DNA of 64,000 bases from positions 205,800-269,799 of the forward strand of contig NZ_BMXN01000003.1 of NCBI RefSeq assembly GCF_014651775.1. The letters run 5' to 3'. Shown here piece after piece: positions 29,971 through 39,499 of this stretch (its first letter is position 1; the number at the start of each line of letters is the position of its first letter). The stretch is from Vreelandella hamiltonii. Lineage in GTDB: Bacteria > Pseudomonadota > Gammaproteobacteria > Pseudomonadales > Halomonadaceae. The notes below the pieces were generated by a model that was given only the letters and a program-made list of their open reading frames with translations, was not told the origin of the DNA and ran no database searches. Made by a program: the position numbers and the translations under genes.

Positions 29971-30906
29971 TCAAGCATTGTATAAAACGCGACCCAGCTG
30001 GCTGATGTCGTAACCTTTCAGCGCCTCGGCCCGCTGATGAAAGCGCGGCTGCCGGGCAAAGGCCATCAGCGCTTGCATTGTGGGCTCGAAAGCGCTGCGT
30101 CGATGCAGGACCAGATCGAACGACTCCTCCACCAGGGGAATGAAATGAAGCTGCTGGCGATGCGCCGCCGCCTCCATGCCCACCCCGACATCCGCCTCTC
30201 CCTGAGCAATGGCCAGGCCGAGATCCTCCTCGCTGAGCGCCATGTGGTCGGCCCAGCGCAGCGCGTCAGACGCGATGGACGCTTGCGTCAACAAGCCTCG
30301 CAGCAAATGCGCAGCCCCGGCATCGGGCTGGCGATGAGCACACACCACGTCTGGGCGGGCAAGATCCTTTATCGTCTTCAGGCCCAGCGGGTTGCCCGGC
30401 GCCACTATCAGACCCTGACGGCGCTTGGCCCAGTGCAGTACCACCAGATCCTTGACCCCACCCAACCCCAGCACGGTCGGTTCGTTGTAGCGGCCGCTGT
30501 CAGGGTCCCGCAAGTGGATACCCGCCACCATGGCCTTGCCTTCGAGCAAGCGCCGAATGCCGTCGCCACTCCCATGGCACAGCGATGCCAGATCGCAGCC
30601 ACTCTCACGAATCGCCCACTCCAGCAGCGGATCGAGGCTTCCGGCCAGCACCTGAGGGGGCGGCAACCGTTGGGCCTGGTCGCCTTCCAGGTGGCTCAAC
30701 ACCCACATGTCGATGTGCTGACGAGGAAACAGCAGTTTCCCGGTGGCACGGCTACAAGGGATCTGCCCCTGGCGCACCAGGTCATACACCTTGCGCTCCT
30801 TGAGCCGCAGATACTCCGCCACTTCCGCCGTCGTAAGGTACTCTTTTGAATACTCTTTCAAAGACTCTCTCACCCGCCCACCTTCAAATGCTGCATGAGA
30901 CTGCAT
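29971..30906 (-). CDS. HTH/periplasmic-binding-like regulator, probable control of the tungstate operon
   Basis: One-component regulator of 311 residues. The N-terminus has an excisionase/MerR-like helix-turn-helix (LTTAEVAEYLRLKERKVYDLVRQGQIP). The rest is a PBP-like ligand domain (from about residue 85: LDPLLEWAIRESGCDLASLCHGSGDGIRRLLEGKA, then VAPGNPLGLKTIKDL), as in regulators of molybdate/tungstate uptake. It is divergent from tupB with a 171-base gap. An inverted repeat overlaps its start codon, which suggests self-repression, or that translation really starts further in. Confidence 0.85.
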   Translation of the reverse strand: MQSHAAFEGGRVRESLKEYSKEYLTTAEVAEYLRLKERKVYDLVRQGQIPCSRATGKLLFPRQHIDMWVLSHLEGDQAQRLPPPQVLAGSLDPLLEWAIRESGCDLASLCHGSGDGIRRLLEGKAMVAGIHLRDPDSGRYNEPTVLGLGGVKDLVVLHWAKRRQGLIVAPGNPLGLKTIKDLARPDVVCAHRQPDAGAAHLLRGLLTQASIASDALRWADHMALSEEDLGLAIAQGEADVGVGMEAAAHRQQLHFIPLVEESFDLVLHRRSAFEPTMQALMAFARQPRFHQRAEALKGYDISQLGRVLYNA

Positions 30907-30963
30907 AGTAGCGCATATTTTTCAGCGCACCGTGCATCCCGGGAAATTTACGTACACTATGCA
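30902..30963. promoter_or_regulatory. Inverted repeat in the regulator-tupB gap, candidate operator
   Basis: TGCATAGT (30902-30909) and ACTATGCA (30956-30963) are perfect inverted copies 46 bases apart, in the divergent promoter region. The left copy contains the assigned start codon of the regulator gene. They could be two half-operators bridged by the HTH regulator. Confidence 0.45.
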
Positions 30964-31077
30964 CCTACCTGATGCTTCTACCAGCATCGTGACTTTTTAG
31001 ACACGTCATGACCTTACAACGACACCCTACCAACACAATGAACCTGCCCCTATCAGCAACCCTGGCCACGGAACGTC

Positions 31078-31776
31078 ATGTCGGATAACCCATTCAGCAC
31101 CGCGATAGCGCTCATTCTGGGCATGGACCCCGCGCTCGTGGCCATCGTAACGCTATCGCTTCAGGTGTCGCTGATCGCCGTCACCCTGGCCAGCCTGTTG
31201 GCACTGCCCCTAGGGGCGGCGCTGGCACTGTGGCAGTTCCCCGGGCGGAACGCTCTGATCGTGGTGCTCAATGCCCTCATGGGACTACCTCCCGTGGTCG
31301 CGGGCCTGTGCGTCTACCTCCTGCTTTCCCGTGCGGGGCCATTGGGTCAGTTCGGGCTGCTGTTCTCGCCCACCGCCATGGTCATTGCCCAGGTGATTCT
31401 CGTCTTTCCGATCATTGCTGCCCTGACACGCCAGCAGGTGGAAGCCCTGCACAGCGAGTACGCCGAACAGCTGCGTTCGCTGGGGCTCGGCCAACTGCGC
31501 ATGATGCCCACGCTGCTGTGGGATGCGCGATTTGGCCTGCTGACCGTGATACTGGCGGGCTTTGGCCGCGCCAGTGCGGAAGTGGGCGCAGTGATGATCG
31601 TGGGGGGCAATATCGACGGCGTGACCAGGGTCATGACCACCAGCATCGTGCTGGAAACCAGCAAGGGTAACCTGGCGATGGCCTTGGGGCTGGGCATCAT
31701 TCTGCTCAGCCTGGTCACCTTGATCAATGCACTGGCCCACTGGGTCAGTGAAACGGCAAAACGGCGGTTAGGATGA
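31078..31776 (+). CDS. tupB: Tungstate ABC transporter permease
   Basis: Permease of 232 residues with five or six membrane spans (e.g. VAIVTLSLQVSLIAVTLASLL, LIVVLNALMGLPPVVAGL). The cytoplasmic coupling loop EYAEQLRSLGLGQLRMMPTLL and the block FGRASAEVGAVMIVGGNIDG are typical of TupB/WtpB permeases. It overlaps tupC by 4 bases. The order is permease-ATPase-binding protein, with the binding protein last. Confidence 0.92.
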   Translation: MSDNPFSTAIALILGMDPALVAIVTLSLQVSLIAVTLASLLALPLGAALALWQFPGRNALIVVLNALMGLPPVVAGLCVYLLLSRAGPLGQFGLLFSPTAMVIAQVILVFPIIAALTRQQVEALHSEYAEQLRSLGLGQLRMMPTLLWDARFGLLTVILAGFGRASAEVGAVMIVGGNIDGVTRVMTTSIVLETSKGNLAMALGLGIILLSLVTLINALAHWVSETAKRRLG

Positions 31777-32498
31777 ACGCACCCCTCAGCCCCGCGGCTT
31801 CCACCGTCCCCAGCCTGCATTTTCAGCAGGTCAGCTTCTGCCACCGTGGCGACACGCTGCTGGCACCGACCACGCTGGCGCTGCACGGCTGCCGCCGGAC
31901 GCTGGTAATGGGCCCCAACGGGGCTGGCAAAAGCCTGCTCATGCGCTTGGCGCATGGGCTGCTGCGCCCCAGCGGTGGCCAGGTGACCTGGGAAGGCAAG
32001 CCGCCGGTGCAGGCCATGGTCTTTCAGCGCCCGGTGCTGCTGCGCCGTTCGGCGCTGGACAACCTCACCTACGCCCTGGCCGTGCATCGGGTGCCTCGCC
32101 GCCAGCGCAAAGCGCTGGCCTTGCAGGCATTGGAAAAGTTCGGCCTGACCAGCCTGGCCAAACGCCCCGCCCGGGTGCTTTCCGGAGGCGAGCAGCAACG
32201 TCTCACGCTGGCACGGGCCTGGCTGCTCAAGCCTGCCGTCCTGTTTCTGGATGAACCCACCTCCGCCCTGGACCCGGCGGCCATCAAGGCCGTGGAAGAC
32301 GCGGTCAATGAGTTCCATCAGGCAGGCACGCGTATCGTCATGACCACCCACGATTTGCACCAGGCCCGGCGTCTGGCCGACGACGTGCTGTTCATGTACA
32401 GCGGTCAGTTGATCGAACACACCTCGGCAGAAGACTTTTTTGACACCCCGGCAACAGCGCAAGCCAGGGCGTTCATACGGGGCGAGCTGGTCTGGTAA
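31773..32498 (+). CDS. tupC: Tungstate ABC transporter ATPase
   Basis: ATPase of 241 residues. Walker A GPNGAGKSLL, Q-loop VFQRPVLLRR, signature LSGGEQQRLTLARAW, Walker B VLFLDEPTSALD and switch His in MTTHDLHQARRLA are intact. It works with TupB and the binding protein TupA. The C-terminal Val-Trp and stop codon lie inside a 15-bp tandem repeat. Confidence 0.92.
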   Translation: MNAPLSPAASTVPSLHFQQVSFCHRGDTLLAPTTLALHGCRRTLVMGPNGAGKSLLMRLAHGLLRPSGGQVTWEGKPPVQAMVFQRPVLLRRSALDNLTYALAVHRVPRRQRKALALQALEKFGLTSLAKRPARVLSGGEQQRLTLARAWLLKPAVLFLDEPTSALDPAAIKAVEDAVNEFHQAGTRIVMTTHDLHQARRLADDVLFMYSGQLIEHTSAEDFFDTPATAQARAFIRGELVW

Positions 32499-32535
32499 GC
32501 CCTACTCTGGCAAGCCCTACTCTAGCAAGCCCCAC
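32491..32535. repeat. 15-bp tandem repeat x3 spanning the tupC stop codon
   Basis: Units TCTGGTAAGCCCTAC (32491-32505), TCTGGCAAGCCCTAC (32506-32520) and TCTAGCAAGCCCCAC (32521-32535). In the tupC frame the unit codes W-Q-A-L-L; in the first copy CAA is TAA (the tupC stop), and in the third copy TGG is TAG. Confidence 0.85.
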
Positions 32536-32570
32536 CACGACGCTTGAACAATACCCAAAGGAGCAGGACC

Positions 32571-33386
32571 GTGAACAAGACCACTACCCTCGTTACCGCC
32601 AGCCTATGCACCACGGCACTGGCCTGGAGCGCCTCGCTGCTGGCCAATGATGACTACATTACCCTGGCTTCCACCACCTCTACCGAGAACTCGGGCCTGT
32701 TTGGGGCCATCCTGCCGGTCTTTACGGAAGCGACAGGGATCGATGTGCGCGTGGTGGCCGTCGGCACCGGTCAAGCCTTCGAAATCGCTCGTCGTGGCGA
32801 TGCCGATAGCCTGCTGGTTCACGATACCGCAGGCGAAGAGCAGTTCGTTGCCGATGGCTACGCCACCGAGCGGCTGGATGTGATGTACAACGACTTCGTG
32901 ATCGTGGGACCCAGCGATGACCCCGCCAACATCGCCGACAGTGACAGCGTCAGTGATGCTTTGGCGCGGATCGCCGACAGCGAGTCGCCCTTCGCCTCAC
33001 GGGGTGACGACAGCGGCACTCACCGCGCCGAGCTGCGCCTTTGGGAAGATGCGGGCGTCACACCGCAAGGAGATTGGTACCGTGAACTGGGCAGCGGCAT
33101 GGGGCCGACCCTGAATACCGCCGCAGGCATGAACGCCTACAGCTTCACCGACCGCGCCACTTGGGTGGCCTTTGAAAACCCGCAGGACCTGACCCTGCTG
33201 TTCGAGGGCGACGAAGCGCTGTTCAACCAATACGGTTCGCTGCTGCTGTCACAGGAGCAGCACCCGCACCTGAAACATGAGCTGGCGGGCCAATGGCACG
33301 AGTGGCTGGTGTCCGACGAAGGCCAGCAAGCGATTGCCGACTTCCAAGTCAACGACCAGCAGCTGTTCTTCCCCAACGCGGAATAA
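32571..33386 (+). CDS. tupA: Tungstate-binding periplasmic protein
   Basis: Binding protein of 271 residues that captures tungstate in the periplasm. GTG at 32571 is the likely start (AAAGGAG at 32557-32563); a frame open from TTG 32544 lacks a ribosome site. Signal peptide MNKTTTLVTASLCTTALAW..., likely cleavage after SLLA. The family oxyanion-binding segment LASTTSTENSGLF is at the mature N-terminus, and RGDDSGTHRAE is the second conserved site. Confidence 0.93.
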   Translation: MNKTTTLVTASLCTTALAWSASLLANDDYITLASTTSTENSGLFGAILPVFTEATGIDVRVVAVGTGQAFEIARRGDADSLLVHDTAGEEQFVADGYATERLDVMYNDFVIVGPSDDPANIADSDSVSDALARIADSESPFASRGDDSGTHRAELRLWEDAGVTPQGDWYRELGSGMGPTLNTAAGMNAYSFTDRATWVAFENPQDLTLLFEGDEALFNQYGSLLLSQEQHPHLKHELAGQWHEWLVSDEGQQAIADFQVNDQQLFFPNAE

Positions 33387-33395
33387 CCCAAACAG

Positions 33396-33423
33396 GCGCG
33401 CCCCCACTGACGTGGGGGCGCGC
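33396..33423. terminator. Bidirectional hairpin between tupA and the peptide-binding protein gene
   Basis: GCGCGCCCCCAC (33396-33407) pairs perfectly with GTGGGGGCGCGC (33412-33423) around TGAC, between convergent genes. There is no T-run. Confidence 0.6.
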
Positions 33424-33450
33424 TGGCGACACGGCGAGATTTGACGGGCG

Positions 33451-35037
33451 CTAGCCCACCAGCCACATCTTCTCGACGGAGCGGGTCGCTACCTCTCCCG
33501 GCACGTCCACGTACCCACGCACATTCGCACTCGTCGCGGAAATGGAGTCCATGTACAGCGGCGCGACGGTGCTGCCTTCCTGTTGATACAGCACCTGAAT
33601 ATCGTGGTACATCTGGCGACGGGTGGCTTCGTCCTGTTCGCCACGGGCGGCGATGATCAGTTGATCCAGCTGCTCGTTGGCCCAACGCGACTCGTTCCAG
33701 GGCGCATTGGAGAGATTGACCATCGACAGGTAGGCATCGGCCGTGGGACGGCTGGACCAGCCCGAGGCACAGAACTCATGCTGACGCCACACTTCCGACC
33801 AGTAACCATCCGCCGGTACACGGTTGATCTCCAGCGGAATGCCCGCCCGCTGGGCCGACTGCTGATACAGCTCTGCCGCCGACACCGCCCCTTCGAAAGT
33901 CGCCCCATCGGCCACGCTCAAGCGAATGGGCCGCTCTACCCCTGCCTTGCGCCAGTGGTGCAGTGCCTTGTCCGGGTCGAAGGCATGGCTGGGCAGGTCG
34001 GTGGTGAAGTAAGCGTTGCTGGGGAACAGCGGCGAATCGTTGCCCACCTGCCCATACCCCTGTACCAGCATCTTGAGCAGCTGTTCACGGTCCAGCGCGT
34101 GCTTCATGGCCAGCCGCACGTCCAGGTTATCGAAGGGCGCACGATCGGCCAATCCCGGGAAGGTGACCTGGAAACTGCCCGAGTTACGGTTGATCTGCAC
34201 CGACGAGGCGCTCTCCAGGCGACTGACGATACTGGGCGTGACGCGGTTGATGAAGTGGACCGAGCCGCTCATCAGGGCCGCCACACGGGCCGATGCGTCG
34301 TTGAAGGCGCGGGTTTCCACGCTATCCACGAAGGCACGATCGCTTTTCCAGTAGTTGTCGTTGCGCCTGACCAGCGTGCGCACGCCCGGCTCGAAGCGTT
34401 CCAGCACGAACGGTCCGGTGCCGATACCATCATCGAAATTGGCGCCTTCGGGCGTGATCGCAAAGTTCACCTCGCCCAGCAGCGAAGGCAGGTCCATGTT
34501 GGGTCCCGTCAGCGTGATATGCACCTCACGCTCACCGTGGGCTGCCACTTCCGCGACCTGCTCCATGTACCCCTTGACCGCCGAGGGAGAGTCCTCGGCC
34601 CGGTGATGGTTCAGCGAGTAGACCACATCCGCCGCCGTCAGGGTCTTGCCGTTGTGGAACGTCACCCCTTGGCGCAACTGAAAGACCCACTGCACCGCAT
34701 CCTGGGTATCCCAGGATTCAGCCAAGCCCGGCGCCAGCGAGCCGTCGTCGTTCAGCTCGGTCAAGGTATTAAATAGCTGACGACCAATGTGGTACATGTA
34801 CTGCTCGAAATAGTAGGCCGGGTCTAGACGATCACTGCTGGACGCGTTGTCGATAGCCAGAATCAAGTGCCCACCGCGCTGAGGCACGGCGGCGTCCTGT
34901 GCGCTTGCCCAGCGGGGCAGCACCAGCCCCCCGACCGCACTGGCGCTTACCGAAAGCGCCGCCGTATGCTGCAAGAACTGACGTCGTGTAAGCCCTGCCG
35001 ATGCAGGCCGACCCGCCTGCCATTGGTCATTCGCCAT
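33451..35037 (-). CDS. ABC transporter substrate-binding protein, peptide/opine/nickel family, Tat-exported
   Basis: Family-5 extracellular binding protein of 528 residues. The N-terminus has a twin-arginine signal (LTRRQFLQHTAALSVSASA, cleavage near WASA), so it is exported folded. The family region DPAYYFEQYMYHIGRQLFNTL, QLRQGVTFHNGKTLTAADVVYSLNHH and the C-terminal Asp/Trp-rich lobe are visible. No permease or ATPase genes lie beside it, so it is an orphan and must share a transporter encoded elsewhere. Substrate unknown. Confidence 0.9.
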   Translation of the reverse strand: MANDQWQAGRPASAGLTRRQFLQHTAALSVSASAVGGLVLPRWASAQDAAVPQRGGHLILAIDNASSSDRLDPAYYFEQYMYHIGRQLFNTLTELNDDGSLAPGLAESWDTQDAVQWVFQLRQGVTFHNGKTLTAADVVYSLNHHRAEDSPSAVKGYMEQVAEVAAHGEREVHITLTGPNMDLPSLLGEVNFAITPEGANFDDGIGTGPFVLERFEPGVRTLVRRNDNYWKSDRAFVDSVETRAFNDASARVAALMSGSVHFINRVTPSIVSRLESASSVQINRNSGSFQVTFPGLADRAPFDNLDVRLAMKHALDREQLLKMLVQGYGQVGNDSPLFPSNAYFTTDLPSHAFDPDKALHHWRKAGVERPIRLSVADGATFEGAVSAAELYQQSAQRAGIPLEINRVPADGYWSEVWRQHEFCASGWSSRPTADAYLSMVNLSNAPWNESRWANEQLDQLIIAARGEQDEATRRQMYHDIQVLYQQEGSTVAPLYMDSISATSANVRGYVDVPGEVATRSVEKMWLVG

Positions 35038-35073
35038 GTCGATTGCTCATCTGCAATGCACTCGCGTGCAAGT

Positions 35074-35976
35074 TTAAACGCTCTGGCGCAGGGCCTGCGC
35101 CAGCTGTTGAATATGCTCTGGGCCAATGCCGCAGCAGCCGCCAATCAGGCTGGCGCCCGCCGCCTGCCAGCGCTGTGCAAACGCGGCATACGCCTCTGGC
35201 CCCAGGTCATCACGCATGTCGCTGACCCCGGAGTTGGCCGCCATGCGATTGCTCTGAGGAACGAAGCTATTGGCGTAAACGCCCAACCGCAGCGAAGCGC
35301 CCTGCTCTGCGACGGCAGCCGCCGCCTGGCGTAGCGCTTCCTCCATCACCTCGGCCTGACTGCAGTTGAACAGCAGCGCCTCGCCCTGGGCGGCCAGAAC
35401 GGCGTTCACGGCGGTGGCAATGGACTCGCCCGAGCGCAGCTCGCAGGGCAAAGCGCCATGTTCATCGGCATCTTTCAAGGTGAAAGAGAACCACCTTGGC
35501 CGCGTGTCGTCGGCCAGCGCCTGGGCCACCGCAGCGGCTTCTTCGGTAGCGCCCAGGGTCTCGGCCAGCCAGACATCTACATAAGGCGCCTGCCCTTCGA
35601 TCAGCGTCTTCAGCAGCGCCGGGGCGCGCTGTGCGTCGAATAGCTCCGGCTGATAAGAGCCAAACAGCGGCGGCAAGGAACCCGCCACCACCACCGGCTG
35701 CGGCTGACTGGCAGTGCTCTCACGGGCCAGCTTGCCTGCCAGAGTGGCCAGCGCCAGGCCACGCTCTTCGAAGCACTCTTCGCCAATGTGAAAGGGCACC
35801 ACGGCATAGGCATTGGTGGTAATCACTTCTGCCCCGGCCTGGATGAACGCCTGGTGCGCCTGGGTCACGCACTCGGGGGCTTCCATCAGCGCCAGCGCCG
35901 ACCATTCCGGTTGACGAAACGGCGCGCCCAAACGTTTCAACTCACGCCCCAGGCCACCGTCCAGTAGGGTTAACAT
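35074..35976 (-). CDS. mmuM: Homocysteine S-methyltransferase family protein
   Basis: Zinc-dependent methyltransferase of 300 residues that methylates homocysteine from a donor such as S-methylmethionine. The N-terminal LLDGGLGRELKRLG and zinc cysteines in LLFNCSQAE and GGCCGIGPEHI are all present. The gene lies alone between the peptide-binding protein and cysN. The methyl donor is not shown by the sequence. Confidence 0.87.
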   Translation of the reverse strand: MLTLLDGGLGRELKRLGAPFRQPEWSALALMEAPECVTQAHQAFIQAGAEVITTNAYAVVPFHIGEECFEERGLALATLAGKLARESTASQPQPVVVAGSLPPLFGSYQPELFDAQRAPALLKTLIEGQAPYVDVWLAETLGATEEAAAVAQALADDTRPRWFSFTLKDADEHGALPCELRSGESIATAVNAVLAAQGEALLFNCSQAEVMEEALRQAAAAVAEQGASLRLGVYANSFVPQSNRMAANSGVSDMRDDLGPEAYAAFAQRWQAAGASLIGGCCGIGPEHIQQLAQALRQSV

Positions 35977-36066
35977 CGACCTTCACTCCTTGGTGTCTCG
36001 ATTCAGCCATCATTAAGACTTCATCTATCATTAAAAACAGCGGCAACCTACCCGCTGTCTCCATAT

Positions 36067-36103
36067 AGAAAACCTGCTGCAGCGTCTCGCGCCAACAGCA
36101 GGT
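36067..36103 (-). terminator. Rho-independent terminator after cysN
   Basis: ACCTGCTG (36072-36079) and CAGCAGGT (36096-36103) form an 8-bp stem with a 16-base loop. On the minus strand the stem runs straight into TTTTCTAT. It lies about 60 bases after the cysN stop. Confidence 0.6.
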
Positions 36104-36164
36104 CCAGTGTGCGTTGCCAATGGCTAAGCGTCTACTCGGTTATCTCGATAACGTCATCAAGCCG

Positions 36165-37610
36165 CTAGCGCAGAAGGTCACGCACGTCCTTCGCTCCCCA
36201 GTGCGGAAAATGCTTGCGCACCAGGGCGTTCAGGTCACGTTCGAAGGCGGCCCAGTCGGTGGTGCCGGCCTGCTCACGGGCATCCGCGACCCGCCGAATC
36301 ATACCGGCGCCTACGGTCACGTTGCTCAGCCGGTCGATGATGATGAAACTGCCCGTGCCGGGGCTGGTACGGTAGTCGTCCACCGGAATCGATGCCGTCA
36401 GTTCCACTTCACAGCGAGCAATGGCATTCAGCCCCAGGCGCTGGGTCGGGTGTTTCTCCAGCGTGTTGACGTCCACCTGATACTCGATGGCGCTGATCTG
36501 GCCCGCCAGATCACGAGTGGCCAGCTTGATATCGTAGAGCTTGCCCGGCTCCATGGGCTCTTCGTGCATCCAGACCACATCGGCATTGAACACGTTGGAA
36601 AGCGGCACCTGATCTTCGGCGCTGACCAGCCAATCGCCACGGGAGATATCGATCTCGTCTTCCAGAGTCACGGTGATGGCCTGGCCGGGGTAAGCAGCGT
36701 CGAGATCCCCGTCGAAAGTGACGATGCGCGCCACGCGAGAGGTCTTGCCCGACGGCAGCGCCTTCACCTCTTGGCCTGGGCGCAGCACACCAGCCGCCAG
36801 GGTGCCGCAATAGCCTCGGAAGTCCAGGTTGGGGCGATTGACGTACTGCACCGGCAGGCGCAGGTCGCTCAGGTTCTGGTCACGGGTGACTTCGACGTTT
36901 TCCAGCAGCTCGATCAGGGTCTTGCCTTCGTAGCCTTCACTGCCCGCCGCAAAGTACCAGGGCGTGTGCTCGCTGGCGTTGACCACGTTGTCGCCATTGA
37001 GCGCCGACATCGGCACGAAGCGAATGTCCGGGGCCTGCAAGTTGGCCGCAAAGGCTCGGTACTCCGCCACGATCTCGTTGAAGCGTGCCTCCGAGAAGCC
37101 CACCAGGTCCATCTTGTTGACCGCGATGACCAGATGCTGAATGCCCAGCAGGTCGGCAATGAAGCTGTGCCGACGGGTTTGGGTCTGCACACCGTAGCGC
37201 GCGTCGATCAGGATGATCGCCAGGCTGGCAGTGGAAGCGCCCGTGGCCATGTTGCGCGTGTACTGCTCGTGCCCCGGCGTATCGGCAATGATGAACTTGC
37301 GCTTGTCGGTGGAGAAAAAGCGGTACGCCACGTCGATGGTGATGCCCTGCTCGCGCTCCGATTGCAGGCCGTCTACCAACAGGGCGAGGTCCACCGTATC
37401 ACCGGTGGTGCCACTGGTCTTGGAAGCCTTGGTGATCGCGGCGAGCTGATCTTCGAAGATCATCTTGGAGTCGTGGAGCAGCCGTCCGATGAGCGTGGAC
37501 TTGCCGTCGTCGACGCTGCCGCAGGTGATGAAACGCAGCAGATCCTTGTTTTCGTGCTCGTGCAGGTATTGCTCGATGTTATCGGCAATCAACGTTGATT
37601 GGTGCGCCAT
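36165..37610 (-). CDS. cysN: Sulfate adenylyltransferase large subunit
   Basis: GTPase subunit of ATP sulfurylase, 481 residues, without a fused CysC kinase domain. G1 [16 protein letters not shown]3 [17 protein letters not shown] and G4 AVNKMDLV are clear. It starts inside the cysD stop codon (TAATG), so the two subunits are coupled. The complex activates sulfate to adenosine phosphosulfate. Confidence 0.96.
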   Translation of the reverse strand: MAHQSTLIADNIEQYLHEHENKDLLRFITCGSVDDGKSTLIGRLLHDSKMIFEDQLAAITKASKTSGTTGDTVDLALLVDGLQSEREQGITIDVAYRFFSTDKRKFIIADTPGHEQYTRNMATGASTASLAIILIDARYGVQTQTRRHSFIADLLGIQHLVIAVNKMDLVGFSEARFNEIVAEYRAFAANLQAPDIRFVPMSALNGDNVVNASEHTPWYFAAGSEGYEGKTLIELLENVEVTRDQNLSDLRLPVQYVNRPNLDFRGYCGTLAAGVLRPGQEVKALPSGKTSRVARIVTFDGDLDAAYPGQAITVTLEDEIDISRGDWLVSAEDQVPLSNVFNADVVWMHEEPMEPGKLYDIKLATRDLAGQISAIEYQVDVNTLEKHPTQRLGLNAIARCEVELTASIPVDDYRTSPGTGSFIIIDRLSNVTVGAGMIRRVADAREQAGTTDWAAFERDLNALVRKHFPHWGAKDVRDLLR

Positions 37611-38569
37611 TAGAAATACCCCTCACGCTTTTTCTTCTCCATGGAACCGGCCTGATCGTGATCGATGGCGCGGCCACTGCGCTCGCTGGTCCTGGTCAGC
37701 AGCATCTCCTGAATGATCTCCGGCAGCGTGGCGGCGGTGGACTCCACCGCCCCCGTCAGCGGGTAGCAGCCCAGGGTTCTGAAACGCACCCACTTCTCTT
37801 CCGGCACTTCGCCCTCGGCCAGCGGCAGGCGCTCGTCGTCCACCATGATCTGCATGCCGTCGCGCTGCACTACCGGACGCTTAGCGGAGTAGTACAACGG
37901 CACGATGGGAATCGACTCCAGATAGATGTACTGCCAGATATCCAGCTCGGTCCAGTTGGAGAGCGGGAACACGCGAATCGATTCGCCCTTGTTGATCTTG
38001 GCGTTATAGACGCTCCACAGCTCCGGACGCTGATTTTTCGGGTCCCAGCGGTGGTACTTGTCGCGGAAGGAGTAGACGCGCTCCTTGGCACGGGAGGCTT
38101 CCTCGTCGCGCCGCGCGCCGCCAAAGGCAGCATCGAAACCGTGCTTGCTCAGGGCCTGCTTGAGGGCCTGGGTCTTCATGATATCGGTGTACTTGGCACT
38201 GCCGTGGTCGAAGGGGTTGATGTTGGCGGCGCGACCCTCTTCGTTGGTATGCACGATCAGCTCCATGCCCGCCTCTTCCGCCATGCGATTGCGGAAAGCG
38301 ATCATCTCGCGGAACTTCCAGGTGGTATCGATATGCATCAGCGGGAACGGCGGCGTGCCGGGGTAGAAGGCCTTCCGCGCCAGATGCAGCATTACCGAGG
38401 AGTCCTTGCCGATGGAGTACATCATCACCGGGTTGCTGAACTCGGCTGCCACTTCCCGGATGATATGGATCGACTCGGCTTCGAGCTGCTTCAGGTGGGT
38501 CAGTCGGGCGGCATCCGGTGCGATGGGCACCTGTTGCGTCGCCGCCGACGGCGCAGAAAACTGGTTCAT
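37610..38569 (-). CDS. cysD: Sulfate adenylyltransferase small subunit
   Basis: Catalytic subunit of ATP sulfurylase, 319 residues. The ATG at 38569 is chosen (GGGAGAAGGT upstream); an open extension to 38677 has no family similarity. The PP-loop appears as [23 protein letters not shown], with [17 protein letters not shown] and the C-terminal [20 protein letters not shown]. The 195-base upstream gap is A+T-rich in its left part and should hold the promoter; no clear CysB site was identified by eye. Confidence 0.96.
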   Translation of the reverse strand: MNQFSAPSAATQQVPIAPDAARLTHLKQLEAESIHIIREVAAEFSNPVMMYSIGKDSSVMLHLARKAFYPGTPPFPLMHIDTTWKFREMIAFRNRMAEEAGMELIVHTNEEGRAANINPFDHGSAKYTDIMKTQALKQALSKHGFDAAFGGARRDEEASRAKERVYSFRDKYHRWDPKNQRPELWSVYNAKINKGESIRVFPLSNWTELDIWQYIYLESIPIVPLYYSAKRPVVQRDGMQIMVDDERLPLAEGEVPEEKWVRFRTLGCYPLTGAVESTAATLPEIIQEMLLTRTSERSGRAIDHDQAGSMEKKKREGYF

Positions 38570-38764
38570 TACCTTCTCCCTCACAAAACGGTGCTTGCTT
38601 TTATCGAGACGGCTTTTCAAGGAAGCCTGTGCAAACATGGTGTGCCGCCCTGCGCGTATGAATCGCAAGGCGGGCATTTGTGGGTAGGGTAACGCCAGGT
38701 CAATAATAACCCAAAAGAATTAATAACTATCTTTTTATATCTTTATCAACTAAAAAGAAAAGCA

Positions 38765-39499
38765 TCAGAGGTCGATACGCTCGACCCAGGTCTGCCACTC
38801 CTCCCCGTGCAGCTCCACCACGCGATAACCCGGCCGCGACGCTTCATCCACCGCAAAGGTTTTCGCACCGGGCAGAAACTGGTCTGATGTGGCGGGGCAA
38901 CCATAAGTGCCTATCGCCGAGCCCGCCAGCGGCTGATGCTGGGCAAAAGCCTGATGGGCATGCCCAAACAGAATGATCTTGACCTGGGGGTAAGCGCTCA
39001 ACAGCTGCCAGAACGCATCGCGGTCCTGCAAACCAATCGCATCCATCCAGTCTGCCCCTACGTCCACCGGCGGGTGGTGCATGACGATAGCCACCGGCCG
39101 CTCGTCCTGCTCCAGCCGTTCGGCCAGGGCGGTGAGTTTGGCCGCCCCCAGCTCGCCATGGGGCTTGCCCGGCACATGGGTATTCAGCAGCAGCAGGCGC
39201 CACTGTTCCAGGTCGACTTCATCCAGCATCGGGCGTTCTGCGGCCATCAGTTCGGGCTGGTCGTGGTTGCCCGGTATCCAGAACCAGGGGCACGGCAGGC
39301 GGTTCAAGGCCTCGCAGGCGTGAACGTAAGACGCGCTGGTTTCATCCTGGCTGATATCACCACTCACCACCACCACGTCCGGGCGTTCGGCCACCACGGC
39401 GTCCAGCACGGCTTCGAACTGCTGCCAGGGAATGGCCGCCCGAGAGCGTGCCTGCTTGTCGGCGTGCAGATGCGCATCGGTAATCTGTATCAACCGCAT
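38765..39499 (-). CDS. cpdA: 3',5'-cyclic AMP phosphodiesterase CpdA
   Basis: Metallophosphoesterase of 244 residues that hydrolyses cAMP. Metal-ligand motifs: ITDAHLHAD, VVSGDISQDE, PGNHDQPE, VMHHPPVD and FGHAHQAF. The ATG at 39499 overlaps the yqiB stop; a longer frame to 39556 lies in yqiB. The order nudF-yqiB-cpdA is the same as in enterobacteria, where parE follows; here parEC is elsewhere. Confidence 0.93.
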   Translation of the reverse strand: MRLIQITDAHLHADKQARSRAAIPWQQFEAVLDAVVAERPDVVVVSGDISQDETSASYVHACEALNRLPCPWFWIPGNHDQPELMAAERPMLDEVDLEQWRLLLLNTHVPGKPHGELGAAKLTALAERLEQDERPVAIVMHHPPVDVGADWMDAIGLQDRDAFWQLLSAYPQVKIILFGHAHQAFAQHQPLAGSAIGTYGCPATSDQFLPGAKTFAVDEASRPGYRVVELHGEEWQTWVERIDL

